From NCBI GenBank assembly GCA_958299035.1, contig CATQJL010000112.1, forward strand, positions 58,325,823 to 58,389,822: DNA of 64,000 nucleotides, in the 5' to 3' direction. The translations under genes and the position numbers were made by a program. The notes beneath the pieces were generated by a model. It was not told the DNA's origin, ran no database searches, and saw only the letters and a list, made by a program, of their open reading frames with translations. Of the stretch, positions 24,150-35,559 are shown in pieces; the stretch's first letter is position 1, and every line of letters starts with the position of its first letter. The stretch comes from Cylicocyclus nassatus (taxonomy: Eukaryota > Nematoda > Chromadorea > Rhabditida > Strongylidae).

Positions 24150-25059
24150 TGGACGGAGCCATTATTTGATAATTGCCATCAGAATTAGTTGCAAGAAGTC
24201 GAATCGTGACTATAAGTGAACTGTATCGGTTATCACAACTCGGATCAAAGCGTTCGTTTTGTTTGCAAATTGGAGAGTTTGCATACATCGCTCATGCTTA
24301 CTTGTCAATTATTAGTTGTGCAAAGAAACTAATTGTAAAAATAGCTCATTTATGCGTGGGCATATTTTTCCGTTGCGAAAAGTAAGCCGTACTTGCAAAA
24401 AAGAACTGAATTTTGTCGATACATGCACTGCCTCAGCTTTAACCACTCTTAATCCTCACTTCTGGGAAAAGGACATTAGGTCGCCGAAAGGGGGGTCCGG
24501 CGCGGATGTCCTGCAGCGCGCACTTCTCATAACGACTTGTGTTAGTTGTCCGCTCTGATAAAGCCTATAGGCGACCTATGTTCTTGTCACTTCTTTGATT
24601 ACTACTTCGCTCCCATTACTCGTACACATGTGTTTTTTTCATCTCATTTGTGATATATTTGTATTGAAGGTGTTGCTATGTGCTTCCCATTGAGATTTAT
24701 CTGACTTCGTTGACTGGTTTTAAATGTTTTATTAGTATTTACTTATGCACCTCATTATGGGTAATTAACCTTTCTCATCTATGTACATAATTGCAAAGAA
24801 ATAAAGTTTCATCCTGCCTAAACTGGAACGTTATGTGATAAGAGGAGTGTAGTGTACATAGTGTTTCATGCAGCTCAAATATTGTGCTAACACAGATTTT
24901 TACTCCAAGATAAGCATTGTAGGTCTAATTTGATTTCATTCGGACATCTTAAATAATTCGATTTGATTTGTTTTCATTCGAACCATGTTCCCTTCTACAT
25001 TCCACTTCCATTACATATACAAAAAACTCATAACTCCTTTTAGAGAAAGCGCCGTAGAT
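24150..25059. other. 3' flank of the Ly6-like gene; no further gene seen
   Basis: A possible polyadenylation hexamer AATAAA lies at about 24800, some 650 bp after the stop, so its link to the gene is doubtful. A short GC-rich patch is at 24480-24525. No splice-supported coding sequence. Confidence 0.45.
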
Positions 25060-26609
25060 ATTGAAGGACTACTTGAGAACAGCGCCCTAGGTTCTATCCA
25101 TTGATATATACATCACCTTCCGAATCGCCACTTTGACCAAGAGAAGTTCCCTTGTAGTTATCGTTCTTAGCTTGTAGTGAGTGACGGTGAGTAATTTGGT
25201 GTTGAATACATACATACAACCTTCGGGTATATGGCGAACCACAATGAGGATGGTGATCTGCTGTTCGTGAAATTCTGCAGTTAAGAGTGTGAAAATCTCC
25301 AGGTATCTGCGCGTAGTAGTCATTCGACATCTATGACCATGCAAATGGTTGAAAATTTGTTAGTTTGATGGTGCAAAATGCATTTTAACACCCAAATTCA
25401 GCTCGCTTTCTGGAGTGTGATTTTTCAAAATTTGTTGGAAAAATCTGACTATTTTTCGTGCAAAATTTCGTCATCAAAAAAATATTAGGTTGGAAACTAA
25501 GTCAACTCATTCAATAACCTTCCTCTTTTTGAACATGGTGCACTCATATTTTGCCATTGTGTACCATTTGATTCAACTGACTTGGCTTCGGAAAGGCGGG
25601 GCTTCGTGACCTAATTAAGGCTAGGTAGTGATCAGAGAGCACTCGCGCGAATGAGACGCAGATGCGTTGCGGGAGCGAGCGGCCTTGATTAGTACACAGA
25701 GCTCCGCCTTCACGAAGCCAAGCCAGTTAAATCAAAGGTTAGGTTATGACGTAAGCTACAAGAGCAGCTTCTGTTCTGCCAATTTTGACGTCGCAGTGGG
25801 AATTACGGTAGGTACCTATGGTAGAAGAGAAGAAACAATAAGTCCGACTTGACTGAAACTTGGCATAGTGGGGTCATCCAACATGCTGAACACGAAAACG
25901 ATGCTAAAGTTGTGTGATAAGGGCTTTTTTTTTTGAACTACTGTATGCTTACGATGTAGGGTCTCATTCTAAACAAGAAAAAAAAACGTAATTCAACACA
26001 TGAATATGATATTCGTGTTTGGCAACTCAAATAAGCTTACTATGTGAAGTCTCTGCGAATTTTGAGTTGGGAGACTTGTTAGCCATTGATGGTTGTCCGC
26101 AGCAGCCTTGCGTACAACGGACTCGTTCGACTCCGTGATTGCGCCAAAACTCAACAAGCTATTAAATTTTCTTTTTTCTTTTTTATTTCTTTTTCAGTAA
26201 GAAATGAATGAATCAACTCTAGCAATTATATAAGAATTCAGATTTTTGCACATGGTCTGGGCCGCTAACGGCTTCATTTTGGTTTATAACCCAAAAATTC
26301 TCAAAACGCACAAGTTCTGAAAAAATGCCTGTATTTTTTTTTAATTGTCCAAAATCTGAGCAGTTGTGCGCAGTTGTAACACACATTGCGCATTATGTAT
26401 TGCCAGAGTTTGAGTGCGCCACATCCAAAGAGAGTAAAGTTATGAGGGAAGTTGCAAAACTTAATTTCCAGCCTAAAATTATTCGTAAAAACAGAGCTGA
26501 CCATCCGATTTTTCTTGATTTGGTCTTTCCAAGGATACCATACATTCACAAACATTTTCTGACGTTTCTGCGAATTGTCAAAACGATCAAAATTATTTCC
26601 TAGCCAACC
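25060..26609. mobile_element. Nested mariner-like elements (family M3)
   Basis: 25060-25480 resembles the interior of the element at 63194-63880 (ATGGCGAACCACAATG, GATCTGCTGTTCGTGAA). At 25486-25487 a TA is followed by GGTTGGAAACTAAGTC, and a partner end, CTAGCCAACC, closes at 26609, suggesting a second copy inserted into the first. The 25745-26600 part is repeated at 56515-57262. No intact transposase. Confidence 0.7.
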
Positions 26610-27358
26610 TTATGTAAATCTTGTTTTTGAACTCATTTCCAAACTGTACACGGAAAATGCGAAAATCAATATCTCGATCCTAGACGCATACTGCCTTGTA
26701 AGTTTAGTGTAAGATCATAATGGATTTTAGGATTTCAAATTCCGAAGATGCATCAGTGTTTGAGGCGTTTGTGTATGTCACGGAAAAAGTGGGTAGTTGC
26801 AAAAAATTTTTTGAAATGCTGGAAAGCCAACTGAAGATTTCCAAAAAAAATACGTTTATTGCACTTTGCTTCTATCCATCTGTTATTAAAGTACTCCAAA
26901 AGTCTGGAATAAAAACATTGAGGGATAGCTAGAATTGGGGTAGGTATCACACGTCGGAGATTTTGACGATTATTTGAACGGTCATGAGAGGACATGGAAG
27001 AAAAACATTGCTCCAAAAAGAAAAAGAAACTCTACATCGAAGGCTCTTTATTGCGTCTAACAACATTCTCAATGATTTGAGCATGAGTCTGAAAATACGA
27101 ACTTTTGGGCTCGAATACATGGAAATGCACGTTCAGAAACGCTGGCCTTGAGTTCATGTTGAGACCTGCAAAACAATCTTTTTCATAGAGTAATGAAGGC
27201 TTTTGCCCTCGAGAATGGTGAGAATCGTCTCGAGTACGGGAGTCAATATAAAAACACCTTATTTTTCGATCTTAACTTTTGGACTAGTCCGCACTTTGCA
27301 ACGTCAGAGTTACGATCCATTGGCGAATGTATTCGTAGGTGTGCTAAGCACAAAAACA
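26610..27358. other. Intergenic, only unsupported frames
   Basis: Frames of 60-87 codons occur on both strands (for example 26720-26932). Their overlapping antisense partners and lack of splice context make them unconvincing. Confidence 0.5.
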
Positions 27359-27872
27359 ACCAGGGTCAAGCGTGAGGTGTGGCACGCCACACCTGGGGGG
27401 TCGTATTGAGGAGTCAAAAGGGGAGGGAGTCGTAGTTGGATAATCTGATAATAGTGATAACATGATATTCGTATCATATCCATAATTAGCATGTCAATTA
27501 ACCCCTGTAGACAAAGGTAGAGCGAATTCTGAAGATTCAAGATACAGGCTACCTAAGTGAATCGTCATATTCCAACATGGTTAATTTTATTTTAAAGGTC
27601 ATTAGCTATCCGTTTTCGCACTCAAGATAAAGCACCACTCCTTCTTTGTCCATCTTATTGTCAGAAATCTCACTTCAAAAGACCTCGAAACTGTGGAATT
27701 AGAAGTCAACCAAAATCTCATTTTTCCCATTTTTCGCTTTTAATGGCTGGGCTTTCACCAATTATTACTCAGAGCTAAGCAGACGAATCAGGCTTGAAAA
27801 TTCCCATGGAATCTGCGGAGTTTAGGCTATCGATTCATATAAATACTGTTCGCTAAAAATGTTTTTTTGATA
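27359..27872. mobile_element. Single-arm copy of palindromic family Y
   Basis: It begins CCAGGGTCAAGCGTGAGG and is collinear with the left arm of 16582-17659, up to GTTCGCTAAAAATGTTTTTT. The second arm is absent. This half copy shows what one arm looks like alone. Confidence 0.82.
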
Positions 27873-27902
27873 TTGAATGAAAGCTTTCAGGCTCACCTTA
27901 GA

Positions 27903-28128
27903 TTTGCCATCAAGGCTCGGCACAGGTGGCATATGAGCAAGCTGGATATCGTTCTTGGGACAAAAAGCAAAGGGGGTTTCGTTATTGTGGACGAGAAGGC
28001 ACAATTTGTGACGTTTTTTTTAGTCAACGTTTCCTTTTTTCAAAGATTTTTTAGGAATTATAGTCTAAGATCAAAGGGGACTTCGTTTTGTGCGTTTTCA
28101 ACTAGCCACCTCGTGCCGAGTCCTGTTT
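27903..28128. mobile_element. Family X inverted-repeat element
   Basis: Left end AAGGCTCGGCACAGGTGGC; right end, inverted, GCCACCTCGTGCCGAGTCCT. It is in the opposite orientation to the copies at 8.7 and 21.2 kb. The 122-codon frame spanning it is not conserved in sister copies. Confidence 0.82.
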
Positions 28129-29454
28129 GCTATTCTAGAGGAAAAATTACGATTTTATACAACTTTGATAATTGCTCACAAATGGTGTACGTAGGTGCTC
28201 ACAATGTGATTGTAAAAGAACATCGCTACAACTGACTGATAGCATTGAATAGTAGCGTCTTTATAAGCACTCGTTATTTACTGGTACCTCGCTTCTACAT
28301 CAGCTGACGTCTGCTAAATGAGCTATCGTCATAGAGAGATCATTGATATAGTGTCATCATATGATAGTTAAAGTACATCCACTAAATACCACATAATCGT
28401 AGGGTGTAGGCCGAGCTCCAGTGTGCGAACTCCCCCTCAAAATGCTTACCAATTGCAATCACTTTTAGTCGGTTTCGCGTTCTATACAGACGCACAACGA
28501 CTGAGGTACAAGTGCGTTTACTGGTAAATCTCGGGGCATTTCTAAGCGAATAAAGACTTTGTCAGACGCGATGAAATATTGGAATGACGTGAGTTCTCTA
28601 GATTTTCGAGATACATGAGCAAGCGATGGTGGCTACATAATTACTATTGGTAAGAACCAAAGTTAGAGAGAGATGTGCATCAGTCACGCTACAATCAAAA
28701 TGAATTGGATATATCATTGTACTTTAAAGAATGGCAAGGGTTTGCATTTACATGTTGATAAGTTGCGGACTGAGATGAGTGATTGCGAAGGGTACAAATT
28801 TGTTAACAAGGCTAGCGTGTTTTCGTAGGGTTAATCATCGTCCCTCCTCGAGAAATGTTTTTTGAAAGGGGTGCGGCTATAAACTGCAAAAAGGCTATAG
28901 TTGCGGAGGTGGGTGCCGACACTCTCGTAAGGTACTAGCAGTTTAGCAGTTCCCCCCCCCCCCCCGTTCACAAGTTTGTACTTGGAGGCATGACTGATTT
29001 GGGAGCTCATTGTCTTGCGTAATTATGCTGTAGTGGATTCTCAGCGTTTACTCGATTGTTCACATTCTTATTTCCCTGTTAGCATTCTTGGCTGTCATAG
29101 TTCTAAAGTTCATAGCTGCCCATAATTGGTGAGAAGTTTGAACAAATTCTACGACAAAGAAACTGAGACCCGAATAGCCGAATAGCGCCCCAATTTCAAA
29201 TGTGCAAATGTCAAACTATAACAGAATTGGTATTACCGAGGAGCACCACCTTACCAGCTCACCAGCTAATTGCAATTAGAAACCCTTGCACCTTTTGAAA
29301 AGTCAGTTACCTGGGAGGGAGGAAAGTACAATTTGTATATGCTCTCTGCGCCTTCAATTCTGCATGAAAACTAGTTGATGATGCACGATTAGGCTCGTTT
29401 GGTACCTTCCTCAAATAGCCATACCCTTTATGAGCTTGACAAGGTCTATTGGCT
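28129..29454. other. Intergenic, nothing recognised
   Basis: No family motif or splice-consistent frame. A 14-base C run lies at about 28952-28966. Confidence 0.5.
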
Positions 29455-29940
29455 ATCTATTGGCTCTACAAGGGAACGATACTCGGTGTCCGTGGCCTTT
29501 TGAGATAAAACGTACATCATCACACTCGTATTGAAACGCTGATTCCAAATCTGGCTTCCGTTTCTGTTAATCGTTTCTCTAAAAGAAGTTATGAAGGATT
29601 TCGCCATAGTCGTCCATGAAAAACACGGTATGATGCCTAACTTTTGAAAAGAGGCTTGATTGAGGCAATGCAAAACCGAAAAACACAAAAGGACTCGAAC
29701 AAGCTAAACCCTGCATTGAATTCTGAAGCTATCGCCCTAACCACTACACCAAATCGTAGAGGCGGTTTTGGCATTCCGACCTTATTTTCCTTAGCGCAAA
29801 AATCCTTCATAACTTATTTCTGAGAAACGATTAGCAAAAACGAAAGTCATATTTGGTATCAGCGCTCCAAGACGAGCGTAGCGGTATACATCACATCTCA
29901 AAAGTCCACGGACATCACGTATCGTTCCCTTGTCAGCTCT
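29455..29940. mobile_element. Fold-back element with a tRNA-like core
   Basis: The outer arms (about 29465-29640 and 29765-29935) are inverted copies: CTACAAGGGAACGATAC at one side, GTATCGTTCCCTTGTCAG at the other, continuing through AAGTTATGAAGGATTT and its complement. The 29690-29755 loop, read on the minus strand, has a good pol III A-box-like TGGTGTAGTGG and B-box-like GTTCGAGTCC. The cloverleaf is poor, so I read it as a tRNA-derived (SINE-like) core rather than a tRNA gene. Confidence 0.6.
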
Positions 29941-31380
29941 GCATGTCACGTCACGAGGCAGCTTTGAATGGCTTAGACTGCTGTTGTTATGCTCATGTCC
30001 TCCTAAGCTGCAGGAATATTGTGAGTGCTTGGTAGATAGACTAAATTTACTTCCTCCTGTTTGTCGAACCTTTACTCGCACAAAATCCGGAAGATTACGG
30101 AAGATTTCAGAAGAACCTGCTTCAATCATAATATGCGCTCTACTTCGAAATCAGCCGTTGGATTGCTGTACTCTATCTTCGTCTCTCGGAATAGATGAGG
30201 CCCTCGAAAACGTCGTTGTCGCTCTTGAAATGCGCGCGTTCTGCTCTTTATTTTGATTCCATTTCCGTTAGGATCATGGATTTCAATGCCTTTGTTTTTG
30301 TTTCAGTATCAGGAGGTCATCACACGCCTTCACGCCAGTTGCGGCCTATCAGCAGAGCCCTCTGGGAGCTTTGCCACCGGCTCAAATTGTCCATTTCATA
30401 GCTCTTCGAGCACAGGAAGCTCCAGCCCCTTTGTAAATAGGATAATTCCGAGTGAGAGATCGGTGGGTGCATTGAGCGTGTTAGTTATGGACTCATCAAA
30501 CATTGTCATTTACCTTCATTAAATAGAATATACTGGAATAAAATTGCTAAATGGGCAGATCCCCATGTCATGAGGTTCCATGACCGATTCACATAATAAA
30601 GCATGCAACGAGTGGCGAAGGCGATTCAAACCTAGCGGCGCTATCCAATCGGGAGCAGGAAACATGTGAACTAAAGCACGGCAGTGTAACACAGGCAGCT
30701 AAGAGGAATGGCATTCATATGTTGTTGAGCAATAAATACAACATTACCCAGTATCATCAGGAAGAACCGACAAAAGCGCCCTGGAAGCGGTTTCATGATT
30801 GACGTGTCGAAGAAAGATATGTATGCAATCTAAAAAGGAAGCACGTCAGAAAATTGATGACTACTACTGATCTACTCATGCTTCAAGGGGAGCGACTGTG
30901 ATTAAGATGATCAAGTTGACTTTGTGTTTTAGCAAAGCTACTACATTCGCTACATAGTCAAAAAAAGATGAGAATGACAATCTGTGTCAATCACGTGGTG
31001 TTTGTCGTGTTTTTGTCATATTGATTTTGTCGTGAGGATTTGTGGACAAGCTGATCTTGAAGACCGACTTTTTCATACATTCAGTAGACTTTTTTTAGAC
31101 ACAGTGTATATAGGATAAACTCAGGTATACATGAGAAAGACTTGTCCGTTTTGTCACGTGCGAAAGTATATTGATCGATGTGTAGAAAGGACAAGAACAT
31201 TTTCAAACAATACTGTATGGAAGCAGAAAGGCTAAGAAGATCGAAGGTGAGAAGTACAGCTGTATATCAAAAGTAAGCTAACATTAGAGGAAAGCTCTTG
31301 AAGTCAAATCTTCTATAGGTTCAAATCGCATTTTAAAAACGAAGGGATGTAAGTCCTACATAACCTGCAAGTAGAAATCT
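29941..31380. other. Intergenic with weak coding-like frames
   Basis: Between about 30130 and 30520 both strands carry moderately open, compositionally richer frames. On the minus strand a run near 30490-30400 reads FDESITNTLNAPTDLSLGI. No intact gene could be assembled. 30530-31380 shows nothing. Confidence 0.35.
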
Positions 31381-31387
31381 TGCGCAC

Positions 31388-31702
31388 ATGGATATCAAAC
31401 CTCCTCGGCCCCGTAGTAATCCCCCTTGTGGTGGTCGCGACGTCCGAAACATCGCACGTACCCAGTACGTGTCGTTTCGGCCGCGATTCTTCCGGCGGCT
31501 GTCTCTTATGAGGGCCGGTGAAATCGCTCGACGTCATGACTACAGGACGTGCTCGTCCTCATGCGCGGAGGACGAGCACGTTTTGAACGTCAATCGAGAG
31601 GCAGACAAAAATAGTGCGCCCACCGTGGAGACGCAGGAAGGTGCAATCGACCAGGGGTCAAGTTCACCAAGTTCGTCTTGCGCAAGGAACGTAGACACAT
31701 AG
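31388..31702 (+). other. GC-richer open frame with a hairpin, unassigned
   Basis: A 104-codon frame starts at an ATG (31388) and ends at a TAG after ARNVDT. It is rich in Arg, Ser and Pro, with no known motif. It contains the 14-bp perfect stem at 31547-31581. It may be Helitron flank or cargo rather than a gene. Confidence 0.3.
31547..31581. repeat. Perfect 14-bp hairpin
   Basis: ACGTGCTCGTCCTC and GAGGACGAGCACGT are separated by seven bases (ATGCGCG). It lies 450 bp upstream of the GC-rich Helitron leader. Confidence 0.9.
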
Positions 31703-32029
31703 CACTAGGTTCAACGCACGCCAAATGTAATCGATATCAACGGCTGACAAGCGCCCAAATATCAACGCGCTGAGCGACTTTCTCCATCTTCTATGCAGTT
31801 GCTGCAATACCCCTTCTTGGAAAAGGTAAGTCAAACTTAGTTACAGAATATGTTAGAAATCTACCTAATCGCTTTTTTAGTGATCAAGCTATTTTTTATT
31901 CTCGCAATGCATTTCACTTGCTCACCGATTTTTTCTGCTTGTTAAAATTTCGTTATTTCTTCTATTTTAGCAATTTTTATCGCGTATATTTGCCGGTTTG
32001 CTTTTCATTAACTGCGTTCCCCTTCTGAT

Positions 32030-32420
32030 TCGAGCGAGGGCCCCCCTCCTACTCCCGCCGACCCCCTCGCGGCGACCCCCCCCGCCGCCCCCCCCCCCCC
32101 CGCGGAGCCCACTCGGCGGCTCCGCGGCGCGGGGCGAGGGGAGCAGCGAGAAGGGCGCCACGCGAAAGCGCGGGCGATCCGGCGGCACCCGCGCCGCCGG
32201 TGGCGCCGCCGCGCAGGCTTAATAGAGGCCAGCATGACTCCGCTTTAGGCGGAGTCAGCTGGCCCCACCGCCGGTGGCCACTAATGTGGCCCCGGCGATG
32301 ACCTCAAATTTTGGACAGCTCTCCCGCAAGGGAGAGCGACAATCTCAGCTATCCGATGCCGAAGGCTTAAGGCATACCTCACGCGATTCGGCCAAATCGC
32401 ACACTTCGGGCCCGCCAATA
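32030..32420. repeat. GC-rich block with a series of hairpins
   Basis: 32030-32220 is almost entirely G+C, in sharp contrast to its surroundings, with a C run at 32087-32101. Hairpins follow closely: GCGGAGCC with GGCTCCGC (32101-32124); GGCCAGC plus TGACTCCGC with its complement (32227-32264, one bulged base); CCACC-GCC-GGTGG; GGCCAC-TAAT-GTGGCC; and GCTCTCCC-GCAA-GGGAGAGC (32320-32339, a GNRA-like tetraloop). The last 70 bp share AAGGCATACCTCACGCGATT with the palindrome at 60.2-60.65 kb. Confidence 0.85.
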
Positions 32421-32448
32421 GAATAGCTTATATCAGCAGCATCCAAGT

Positions 32449-34560
32449 GTGATTGTCAAAAGATCAGTGTTTCATGCGTTTTCAATATTTTTGTTTCACA
32501 TGGTCATTTTTACTCTGCAACATGAACAGCATGATGAGCATCAAGCAAAAGAGGGAAGTTCCATCTGCAGTCATGAAAACATACACTCAGGAACACTTAA
32601 CCTTCATGTATTTGGAAATCAAATAGCGGCAATTTACCCGTGCAAAAATGGCGTCATGCCGTCTCACGAGGAGTTGGATGCGGGATTAATACTTAAGTCA
32701 CGAGGTGGCAAAACGATAGCACCTCATCAGAGTTACAATATCGATGCACTTACGTACCCGTTGTGCTTTCCCCGAGGAGAGCAAACATTTGTGAAGGATG
32801 CGTTACCTAAGAATCGTTCAAGAAAGCGTGCACGCGAGATAGCTGGAGATTGTTGTAACGAGCGCTTTCTTGAGGGCGCCTACACTGATGCAGGTCTTGA
32901 TGACATGTATGACTAATGATGATGATGAGGAGATTACATTAGCAAATAGCAAGCACGTAAATCGTTTTTCATTTTTTGCCGGGAATTTGTCGTATACATC
33001 CTTGCTCGAAGTATCTGGATGACAAGCTGAATGAAAAGGGCGTGAAGCTGGGAAAGCTTGTAAATATGTCCAAAACATATGGTGGGAGTAGGAAGTGGTA
33101 TCAAAAATTGTACAGTGAAGCTATAGCTGTTTCCCTGAAACTAGGAAAACCCGTTTGTTCATCACATTCACTGGAATTCAAGAGTGGAAGGAGGTTAAAA
33201 ACAACCTTGTTGAAAATTTCGATTCATGGATTCATGGAGTTCCTTTTCTATGTTGTCGCGTACTATTTTTTACGTCTTACGAAAGCCATCGATGACATCA
33301 AAAGGAAGGAAATTTTTGGAATAGTAGTTGCGCTGCATGGAAGTATAGAGTTTCAGAAACCTGGAATGCCTCACGCTCATCTTCTAGTTACGTTAGCTAA
33401 CAAAGTTCACACTCCTGAGAAGATCGACTCCATTATATCAGCTGAGCTTCCGGACAACCCAAAGCGAGATGATCCAGAGAGGGAAGTAAGTTGCTGCTTT
33501 TCGAGCTTGCACGAAAACATATGATACATGACCCTGCTCTGAGTGGCCTGAACTTGGATGTCGTGATGCTAATGCTTCGAAGTGCTCGAGAAGATATCCG
33601 AAACCATATAAAATTTTTTCTGAATTGTGCAGTGGTGGTTCTCCCCTTTATCGCAGAAAGGATGATGGTAAAGTAGCTGCAACAGACAAGCTGGGCAAAA
33701 CGTTTGCTACTAACAGAAGTGCCAACCAATGAGTGGCTTCTTCAGAAACACTTGTCACGTAAACGGGGAAGTTTGTGCTGCGATTCAAGCATTTCAAATA
33801 TATTTTCAAATACGTGTTTAAAGGTCCGGATTCTGTCGTGTTGTAGCTACGGTACAATGATGATTTGATGAGGAAAAATGTCTACTTGAATGAGAGGAAG
33901 GAGAAGTGCTTGAATCTTGATATGCGAGAAATCTACAGGCTGGCTCGTTAAGTGCTTCATGGAAGCAGCATATGTATTTTGCGTTACTCTATGCACTAGA
34001 CGATGCATACTGTTCTCTCGCTCATACCGCATCTACCAAATGAAGAACCGATATTTTTCACGAGCACGACATACCCACCGAAAAGAAAGAAGAGCAAGCT
34101 ATTGGCTTGGTTCGATTTTGTGAAAGAGGATGACTGTGCTAAAATTATGACATGGGTGACAGTTGATGAGAACTATCGCTTCAGCGGTACAAAATATGTA
34201 CCGTATAAACGCAAAGGACTACGTATAGCCAGATTGAGTTCAGTGAATCCGAAAATGCTTGAATTATACGCTGTCAGGAAACTTCTGCTGTACAAAAAAG
34301 GTGTGCAGTTTTTTGGGCATTTGAGAACCCACCGTGGTAAAGTATACAAATCTTTTATGGAAGCCACGTAAGCTGCTGGTTATATAGAGAAGACCACAGA
34401 ATGGCAAGATTGCTTACGTTCCGCTTCAGCAACAGATATGTCATCAGAACTGAGGCTACTTTTTGAGCATATTGTTCTTTATTGCAAACCGTCAAATCAG
34501 CGAAGTTATGGCATGAGTTCAAGGCAGAGATGCGTTCGAATAGGCGTTGCGATTCGTATG
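32449..34560 (+). pseudogene. Helitron N-terminal/Rep (HUH) region, broken
   Basis: The first frame (32449-32916) has the Helitron-like N-terminal pattern NGVMPSHEELDAGLILKSRG, then ALTYPLCFPRGEQTF. The next (32976-33524) carries GGSRKWYQ and the HUH motif GMPHAHLLV at about 33363-33390. The cysteine/RYPKPYK/GGSPLYRRKDDGK stretch follows at 33571-33665 in another frame. The FKYVFKGPDSVV part that should carry the catalytic tyrosine region is at 33804-33840 after a further shift. 34003-34500 encodes LPNEEPIFF, ELYAVRKLLLYKKG and WQDCLRSASA, typical of the Rep-helicase linker. At least four frame changes and an in-frame stop at 34371 make this a pseudogene. Nickase/joining activity is the family role only. 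Confidence 0.85.
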
Positions 34561-35049
34561 CGGAGGAAAACTTGAAAACGATTTTATCAAAGGTATAATC
34601 ACAGCAAATGGGATGATTATGGCAGGCTGTGTAACCGTTGCTGTCATTTTTTTGGTATACGGTAGCTCTGACTTTCTTGACTAGGGCTAGGGATCCTCTT
34701 CACTGAGTTTTTTAGGTAAGCCGTTAAGCAATGTTATGTTGTGTTGTCTTTTTCTTGTTACTTAATTTGGCTTCACCTCATTGTCTGTGCGCGGTCGCTA
34801 TGTTAAGGGTTTTTGCATTCGGTTATCGAAGATCAATGGTGTTGCGAAAAGCGCGCCAAAACTTTTTGATCATGAGTTGTCCCCGCCCGAGGGCAGTGAT
34901 GCAGTCAATCGTTGTTTAGTTTTTGTTAGTGTTCGCATTGAGCTCTTTCTTTTTCATTGTTCTTTTCTTCTTGTTGTCTTGATCGCACCGATAAACGGTT
35001 GCTTCTCTTGATTGTTCTAGTGAGTTGAACGCGGTACCACCGCGAATTA

Positions 35050-35360
35050 TCTTTTCCTATGCTATCCTTATAGCCACTTAGAGGCCGAACCGGGATTCCC
35101 GTCGAAGGTAATGCCGCCAGAAGACTCTCTTTCAATCAGCTTGACTATGATTACAAACATGAGCTTCTAACTAGTATTGAAATGATCCAAAGGTTGGTAC
35201 GGGAGCGTAATTTGCAGATGAGAGAAAGATGAAGCAAAGTTATGACCAAAAGTTCAACGCTGAAAGGAAAGATTATCCATGCGTAGGTGATAGGGTCTTT
35301 CTGAAATTGCCACGGGAAAATGGGGTTGAGAAATATCCTAAATTTTGTAATGACTGGAGT
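35050..35360 (+). pseudogene. LTR-retrotransposon integrase C-terminal fragment inside the Helitron
   Basis: Two adjoining frames read FNQLDYDYKHELLTSIEMIQ and, after one shift, MKQSYDQKFNAERKDYP followed by VGDRVFLKLP and CNDWSGP. This is the usual tail of a gypsy-type integrase (coiled YD.K region, then GDRV..K, then W.GPY). No reverse transcriptase, RNase H or LTR lies nearby. It occupies the place where the Helitron helicase N-terminus and Walker A motif should be. Confidence 0.65.
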
Positions 35361-35559
35361 GGACCTTGAGACCTATTAGACCTTACCGTGCTCTTGATGA
35401 GATTTATAACAAGCTCATAAATAATGCAGCATTTTCTAGCGAATTTTTGAAGCTGGACTGGGATGCCACCCGCACCGAGTATGACAATCGAGTGCAAAAT
35501 TAGAACGAGAAGCAACGAAGGTCTGTCACGAATGTAATCAATATGGCAAAGACAAGGAA

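Noticed and set aside
29690..29760. Minus-strand tRNA gene
   Set aside because: A- and B-box-like motifs exist, but the acceptor and anticodon stems do not pair properly; kept only as a tRNA-like core.
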